A stretch of DNA of 64,000 nt from Mucilaginibacter pallidiroseus (lineage in GTDB: Bacteria; Bacteroidota; Bacteroidia; Sphingobacteriales; Sphingobacteriaceae): positions 868,001 to 932,000 of the forward strand of contig NZ_VOEJ01000001.1 of assembly GCF_007846085.1 (NCBI RefSeq), written 5' to 3'. Position numbers and translations under genes: made by a program. Position 1 is the stretch's first letter. Every line of letters begins with the position of its first letter. This document shows, piece after piece, positions 59,954 through 64,000 of this stretch. The notes below the pieces were generated by a model that saw only the letters and a list, made by a program, of their open reading frames with translations, was not told where the DNA came from and searched no databases.

Positions 59954-60282
59954 ATCAAACTGAATTAGGGGTATTAAGTAAAAAATGCAACCGAGTAAAA
60001 CATCTTGGTTGATTTGTTTCACAGTACTTTTATACGTTGTTGCTACTAACATTGTTGCTTATGTAGATTAAAATTTCATTGCTGTAACACTCCGCTATAT
60101 CAAACACTGTAGATCAGCTCCATTCTTCAATTAATATTTAACACCGTTAAGCTTAGGGAGAAATAGTAATAACAAATCAGTGTCCTGCTATTGTAAATAA
60201 ATGGTTTTTAGCGTAAGTTTATAGGTGCCCAAAGGTGTAAAAGTAAAACTTTGCTTATATTTGTATTGTTAAAAATTACTAC
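59954..60282. other. 329-bp intergenic region before iscS
   Basis: I see no gene here. It holds the divergent promoters of the beta-helix gene and iscS; the only clear motif is TATATTTG at 60256-60263. AT content is high throughout. Confidence 0.5.
60256..60263 (+). promoter_or_regulatory. -7 box TATATTTG for iscS
   Basis: Perfect TAnnTTTG box 19 bases before the iscS ATG. Confidence 0.55.
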
Positions 60283-61494
60283 ATGAACATTCCAATTTAT
60301 TTAGATAATAACGCTACTACGCCGATGGACCCACGGGTACTTGAGGCAATGGTGCCTTACTTTACTCAAAAGTTTGGTAATGCAGCAAGCCGTAACCACG
60401 CTTTTGGCTGGGTTGCCGAAGAAGGCGTTGATTATGCACGCGAGCAGGTAGCTAAACTTATTGGCGCAAGCGAAAAAGAGATCATCTTTACATCGGGCGC
60501 TACCGAGTCTGACAACCTTGCCATTAAAGGCGTGTTTGAAATGTATAAAGAAAAAGGTAACCACATCATTACTGCGGTTACAGAACATAAGGCTGTATTG
60601 GATGCCTGCAAACACGTTGAAAAGCTTGGCGGTAAGGTAACTTATCTGCCTGTTAAGGAAGATGGCCTTGTTGACTTAGCACAATTAGAAGCTGCCATGA
60701 CACCGCAAACCATCCTGGTATCTATCATGTATGGTAACAACGAGATTGGCGTTATACAACCTGTTAAAGAAATTGCTGCTATTGCCCACAAACATGGCGC
60801 ACTGTTTATGACAGATGCTACCCAGGCGGTTGGTAAAATACCTGTTGACGTTAATGCTGACGGTATTGACCTTTTAGCTTTATCGGCACACAAAATGTAC
60901 GGCCCTAAAGGTGTTGGTGCTTTATATGTTCGTCGTAAAGGCCCAAGGGTTAAAGTTACTGCACAAATGGATGGCGGTGGCCACGAACGTGGTATGCGCT
61001 CGGGTACATTAAATGTTCCGGGTATTGTTGGCTTAGGTAAAGCCTGCGAAATTGCTGGTCAGGAAATGGAGTCTGAAGCTATCCGCTTATCGGCCCTTCG
61101 TGATAAATTGCAAGATGCTTTAACCGTATTGGAAGAAAGCTACGTAAACGGTAACGTTGAACACCGCTTGCCACATGTTGCAAATATCTCTTTCAAATAC
61201 GTTGAAGGTGAAGGTTTGATGATGGCTATGAAGGATTTAGCTGTGTCATCAGGTTCGGCTTGTACTTCGGCTTCGTTGGAGCCATCTTACGTGTTAAAAA
61301 GCCTGGGCTTAAGTGATGACTTAGCACATTCATCAATTCGTTTTGGTTTAGGTCGCTTTACTACCGAAGAAGAAGTTGATTACGCTGTTGAAGTAACCAA
61401 AAAAGCGGTTACTCACCTGCGCGAACTTTCTCCGCTTTGGGAAATGTTTAAAGAAGGCATCGACCTTAACTCTATTGAGTGGGCAGAGCACTAA
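60283..61494 (+). CDS. iscS: cysteine desulfurase
   Basis: 403 residues. [46 protein letters not shown] Lys204 ([17 protein letters not shown]), [12 protein letters not shown] and the active-site loop [10 protein letters not shown] with Cys327. The flexible loop length and the two downstream genes (iscU and iscA types) identify IscS. It supplies persulfide sulfur for Fe-S clusters and thiolation. Codons are strongly biased to GCT/GGT/GTT. No iscR precedes it. Confidence 0.96.
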   Translation: MNIPIYLDNNATTPMDPRVLEAMVPYFTQKFGNAASRNHAFGWVAEEGVDYAREQVAKLIGASEKEIIFTSGATESDNLAIKGVFEMYKEKGNHIITAVTEHKAVLDACKHVEKLGGKVTYLPVKEDGLVDLAQLEAAMTPQTILVSIMYGNNEIGVIQPVKEIAAIAHKHGALFMTDATQAVGKIPVDVNADGIDLLALSAHKMYGPKGVGALYVRRKGPRVKVTAQMDGGGHERGMRSGTLNVPGIVGLGKACEIAGQEMESEAIRLSALRDKLQDALTVLEESYVNGNVEHRLPHVANISFKYVEGEGLMMAMKDLAVSSGSACTSASLEPSYVLKSLGLSDDLAHSSIRFGLGRFTTEEEVDYAVEVTKKAVTHLRELSPLWEMFKEGIDLNSIEWAEH

Positions 61495-61504
61495 TAAGAT
61501 GTAC

Positions 61505-61600
61505 AAGTTGCAGATGTGCGAGTGTGCAGATGCTTGAAATATTATAAAATGAATAAGTAAATGGTCTTTTGACTTTTTACTTTTAACTTAAAACTTTACA
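61505..61600. repeat. repeat-filled gap between iscS and iscU
   Basis: GTGCAGATG-type words at 61508-61532 (TGCAGATGTGCGAGTGTGCA) are followed by the ACTTTT-word repeat (61574-61589, identical to 32343-32358). Both repeat types occupy the 108-bp gap of what is probably one operon. Confidence 0.5.
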
Positions 61601-61602
61601 AA

Positions 61603-62016
61603 ATGGCTTATTCAGATAAAGTAATCGACCACTACACTAACCCCCGCAACGTGGGCACGTTAGATAAAAGCAGCCACAAAGTTGGTACCGGCTTAGTGGG
61701 CGCCCCTGAGTGCGGCGACGTTATGCGTTTGCAAATTCAGGTTGATGATAATAACATCATCACCGATGCAAAATTTAAAACCTTCGGTTGCGGTTCGGCA
61801 ATCGCTTCTTCATCTTTAGCTACTGAGTGGTTAAAAGGTAAAAGCGTTGACGATGCAATGAAGATAGACAATATGGATATTGTTGAGGAACTTGCTTTAC
61901 CACCGGTAAAAATTCACTGCTCGGTACTCGCAGAAGATGCTATTAAAGCAGCCATCAATGACTTCCGTGTTAAAAATGGCATGGAGCCAATTGAGCTTGA
62001 AAAATCGCATCACTAA
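61603..62016 (+). CDS. iscU: Fe-S cluster scaffold protein IscU
   Basis: 137 residues. Three cluster-ligand Cys are present: Cys37 (APECGDVM), Cys63 (FGCGSAIASSS) and Cys106 (KIHCSVLA). The HscA-binding motif LPPVK (99-103) is intact. It receives sulfur from IscS and builds 2Fe-2S/4Fe-4S clusters. HscA is encoded 47 kb away at 11313. The start at 61603 fits the family. Confidence 0.97.
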   Translation: MAYSDKVIDHYTNPRNVGTLDKSSHKVGTGLVGAPECGDVMRLQIQVDDNNIITDAKFKTFGCGSAIASSSLATEWLKGKSVDDAMKIDNMDIVEELALPPVKIHCSVLAEDAIKAAINDFRVKNGMEPIELEKSHH

Positions 62017-62021
62017 TTTGG

Positions 62022-62130
62022 TAGCAAGTACATAGTATCAAGTAACAAGATACTATGAATTGGTTCATAATTGAAAAAGTGTTGGTGTTAAGACAATTTG
62101 TATTGATACTTAATACCTGATACTAATTAC
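62022..62130. repeat. TATCAAGTA-word repeat between iscU and iscA
   Basis: The 20-mer at 62025-62044 is identical to 56011-56030. Partial complementary words (TTGATACTTAATACCTGATACT) follow about 60 bases on, so it can fold into an imperfect hairpin. Confidence 0.6.
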
Positions 62131-62137
62131 TAAAACA

Positions 62138-62464
62138 ATGGTAACAGTAACTGATAAAGCGAAATCGAAAATAGACAACCTGATGCAGGATAGCGGGCTT
62201 GATGCCTCCTACTTTTTGCGTGTAAGCGTTCAGGGTGGCGGTTGCTCGGGCTTGTCATACAACCTTGATTTTGATAACGAGGAGAAAAAAGGCGACCAGT
62301 TTTTTGAAGATAAAGGCGTACGCATGGCTTTGGATATGAAATCATTTTTATACCTGGCCGGCACCGAGCTCGACTTTAGCGACGGGCTAAACGGAAAGGG
62401 CTTTAACTTCCATAACCCTAATGCATCCCGCACCTGCGGTTGCGGCGAAAGTTTTTCGGTTTAA
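62138..62464 (+). CDS. iscA: IscA/SufA-type Fe-S assembly protein
   Basis: 108 residues. TVTDKAKSKIDNLM, FLRVSVQGGGCSGLSYNLDFD, FEDKGVRMALDMKSFLYLAGTELDFSDGLNGKGFNFHNPNASRTCGCGESF: A-type carrier with all three Cys (GGCSG and CGCG). It transfers clusters to targets or carries iron. It is the third gene of the isc cluster; repeat-filled gaps separate the cistrons. Whether it is IscA or an ErpA/SufA relative cannot be told from sequence alone. Confidence 0.93.
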   Translation: MVTVTDKAKSKIDNLMQDSGLDASYFLRVSVQGGGCSGLSYNLDFDNEEKKGDQFFEDKGVRMALDMKSFLYLAGTELDFSDGLNGKGFNFHNPNASRTCGCGESFSV

Positions 62465-62488
62465 TTGGTAAATTACTATTCGATATTT

Positions 62489-62518
62489 AAAAGGCTCCAT
62501 TTTGTGGGGCCTTTTTTT
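62489..62518 (+). terminator. terminator after iscA
   Basis: AAAAGGCTCCA/TGGGGCCTTTT stem (one mismatch) with a 5-base loop, running into a seven-T tract. Confidence 0.8.
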
Positions 62519-62592
62519 GTGCGCTTATTAAGCCGTTTGTTTTTCTTAACAAAAAACATAAGTTTGTTTACTTATAACCTGATATAAACTGA

Positions 62593-64000
62593 ATGAACAT
62601 TATTGCTGAGCAATCAACCATACCGGGCTTGATCCGTAACATCGTCGCGACCATACATCCGGATACACATACATTCCTTAAGCATAAAGTTAAAGATGAG
62701 TGGGTTGATATATCGTACAAGCAAGCTATTGAGAAGATAGATGCCATATCTGCCTGGTTCCTGGAAATTGGGATTCAAAAGGACGACAGGCTTGCACTGA
62801 TGATCGAGAATGGGCCCGATTACATTTATTACGATCAGGCTTTGCAGCAAATTGGCGCTGTTAATACCTCAATCTACCCTACCCTTTCGGAAGCTGATGT
62901 TGAATACATCCTTAACGACTCGGGCGCAAAAACTATACTCGTTGGTAACCCGTTTTTGTTTCGCAAGGTTATTAAGGTAGCTAACAATTGCCCGTCGTTG
63001 ATCAGGCTGATCCCGGCGTTTGACGACTTTGCAAAATATACGGAAAAGGCTAACCTAACTGCAGGTGTAACAGGGTTTGACGATTTAATAAATGAGGGCC
63101 TGCAACTGGTAAGTAAGTACTATAAAGCAATTGAAACAGCTCGTGATGCCATTTTGCCGACGGACTTGTCTTGCCTCATTTATACATCGGGTACAACCGG
63201 TACGCCAAAGGGTGTAATGCTTACGCATTCCAACCTGACACAAAACGTAAAATGGAGCCTGGTGCAAATACCTGTGATTGATAAAGACGATCTTTTCCTC
63301 TCCTTCCTGCCACTCTCTCATGTGTTCGAGCGCATGGCAACGTACTACATTTGTATGAACAAAGGTTGTACAATAGCCTTTGCGCAAAGCCTTGAGCTGC
63401 TGGCCCGCAACATGATGGAAGTAAAGCCAACCGTAGTTTGCTGCGTACCAAGGTTGTTGGAGCGCATACATGACAAAGCAATTAAAAACGGCATGTCGGC
63501 AGGTGGGATTAAAACCAAAATATTTGCCTGGGCCATTAAAACCGGCGAACAGGCGCGGCTTGTAAACGAAGCGGGTAAAAAGCCCGGCATTATATTAATA
63601 GCTAAACATGCCCTGGCCGAGAAATTAGTTTTTAGTAAGATAAAAGAAAAAACGGGCGGTCGACTCAAACTTTTGGTATCGGGTGGCGGTGCGTTGCCCA
63701 AAAACGTTGGCGAGTTTTTTGGTAACGTGGGGATTAAGGTATTAGAAGGATTCGGGCTTACAGAAACATCCCCGGTAATGGCAGTAACCGAGAACGACCG
63801 GATAATTTACGGTACGGTTGGCCGCATCATCCCCGGTTTGGAAGTGGCTATTCAAAACATTGATACGCAACAAATTTACACCGTACAAACGCATGATAAC
63901 TTCAACCCCGACTTTACATCAGAAGAGGGCGAAATAATTGTTCGAGGTCACTGCGTAATGAAGGGTTACTGGAACAAGCCACAGGAAACAGCCGCCGTTA
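62593..64000 (+). CDS. long-chain fatty-acid--CoA ligase (3' end cut by window)
   Basis: 469 codons visible from ATG 62593, open to the window end. AMP-binding P-loop LSCLIYTSGTTGTPKGVMLTHSNL, LSFLPLSHVFERMATYYI and the adenylation motif VLEGFGLTETSPVMAV, plus YGTVGRIIPGLEV: the large-insert FadD/long-chain acyl-CoA synthetase subfamily. It activates fatty acids to acyl-CoA via acyl-AMP. The C-terminal lid domain lies beyond the window. Separated from iscA by a terminator. Confidence 0.93.
   Translation, partial: MNIIAEQSTIPGLIRNIVATIHPDTHTFLKHKVKDEWVDISYKQAIEKIDAISAWFLEIGIQKDDRLALMIENGPDYIYYDQALQQIGAVNTSIYPTLSEADVEYILNDSGAKTILVGNPFLFRKVIKVANNCPSLIRLIPAFDDFAKYTEKANLTAGVTGFDDLINEGLQLVSKYYKAIETARDAILPTDLSCLIYTSGTTGTPKGVMLTHSNLTQNVKWSLVQIPVIDKDDLFLSFLPLSHVFERMATYYICMNKGCTIAFAQSLELLARNMMEVKPTVVCCVPRLLERIHDKAIKNGMSAGGIKTKIFAWAIKTGEQARLVNEAGKKPGIILIAKHALAEKLVFSKIKEKTGGRLKLLVSGGGALPKNVGEFFGNVGIKVLEGFGLTETSPVMAVTENDRIIYGTVGRIIPGLEVAIQNIDTQQIYTVQTHDNFNPDFTSEEGEIIVRGHCVMKGYWNKPQETAAV

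Noticed and set aside
1..64000. tRNA, rRNA, phage or transposase genes
   Set aside because: I looked for cloverleaf, 16S/23S words and transposase motifs and found none that I could support.

Overview
The window is about 64 kb of a Bacteroidota chromosome. The best fit is the Sphingobacteriaceae, a Mucilaginibacter- or Pedobacter-like organism; this is inferred from gene content and was not tested by a search. Pointers are many TAnnTTTG promoter boxes with almost no Shine-Dalgarno sequences, a fused NuoC/NuoD, type B ribosomal protein L31, a futalosine-pathway gene (mqnC), BlaI/BlaR1-type regulators, and many secreted or lipid-anchored proteins with short AQ- or SC-type processing sites. I see no phage, transposase, CRISPR array, rRNA or tRNA. 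It reads as core chromosome with gene-dense, frequently convergent pairs.

Layout. 0-8.3 kb: truncated DEAD-box helicase, divergent HxlR regulator/SDR pair, an outer-membrane barrel, dihydroorotase, WYL regulator with an AHSA1-type protein, a DUF2007 protein, glycosylasparaginase and CutC. 8.3-17 kb: a large exported metalloprotease-like/propeller/barrel protein, HscA, a TPR protein, riboflavin synthase and two tandem lipoprotein paralogues. 17-22.5 kb: Nudix hydrolase, nuoB-nuoA, a flavoprotein whose start codon overlaps that of nuoA, an exported Nif3-like protein, a dihaem-type cytochrome c and an SDR. 22.6-30 kb: a blaI-blaR1 operon with a paired operator, topoisomerase IB, threonine aldolase, two tandem glycine-rich secreted paralogues and a transglutaminase-like protein. 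30-41 kb: ankyrin protein, AI-2E-type permease, isocitrate dehydrogenase, purK-purE, a cupin pair, an intradiol dioxygenase, YqgE/AlgH, pdxH and nuoCD. 41.2-46 kb: the most interesting region, described below. 46-64 kb: ModF-like ABC ATPase, mqnC, scpB, a GNAT protein, mpl, a universal stress protein, an Rrf2/NmrA pair, prmA, tpiA, a GlmU-like protein, rpmE2, a beta-helix lipoprotein, iscS-iscU-iscA and a truncated acyl-CoA synthetase.

Candidate new system (41.3-44.4 kb). An ECF sigma factor is followed by a membrane protein that fuses an anti-sigma-like cytoplasmic segment, one transmembrane helix and a trypsin/HtrA-like protease domain with an intact His-Asp-Ser triad. Divergent to them lie four paralogous 69-75-residue lipoproteins with Asp-Ser/Thr-rich repeats. 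An identical bipartite element, GGGTTAC-N15-GTATTAA, occurs three times: before the sigma gene, before the second lipoprotein (which also serves the third) and before the fourth. I found it nowhere else in the window by eye. This looks like an autoregulated sigma factor and its regulon, with a protease-bearing anti-sigma factor as the presumed sensor.

A second theme is transcription layout. In at least seven genes the TAnnTTTG box ends only 2-8 bases before the start codon, which predicts leaderless mRNAs. Intergenic spaces also carry several families of short interspersed inverted repeats. Respiratory and Fe-S genes are scattered: nuoAB is 21 kb from nuoCD, and hscA is 47 kb from iscSUA although IscU keeps the LPPVK motif that HscA recognises.
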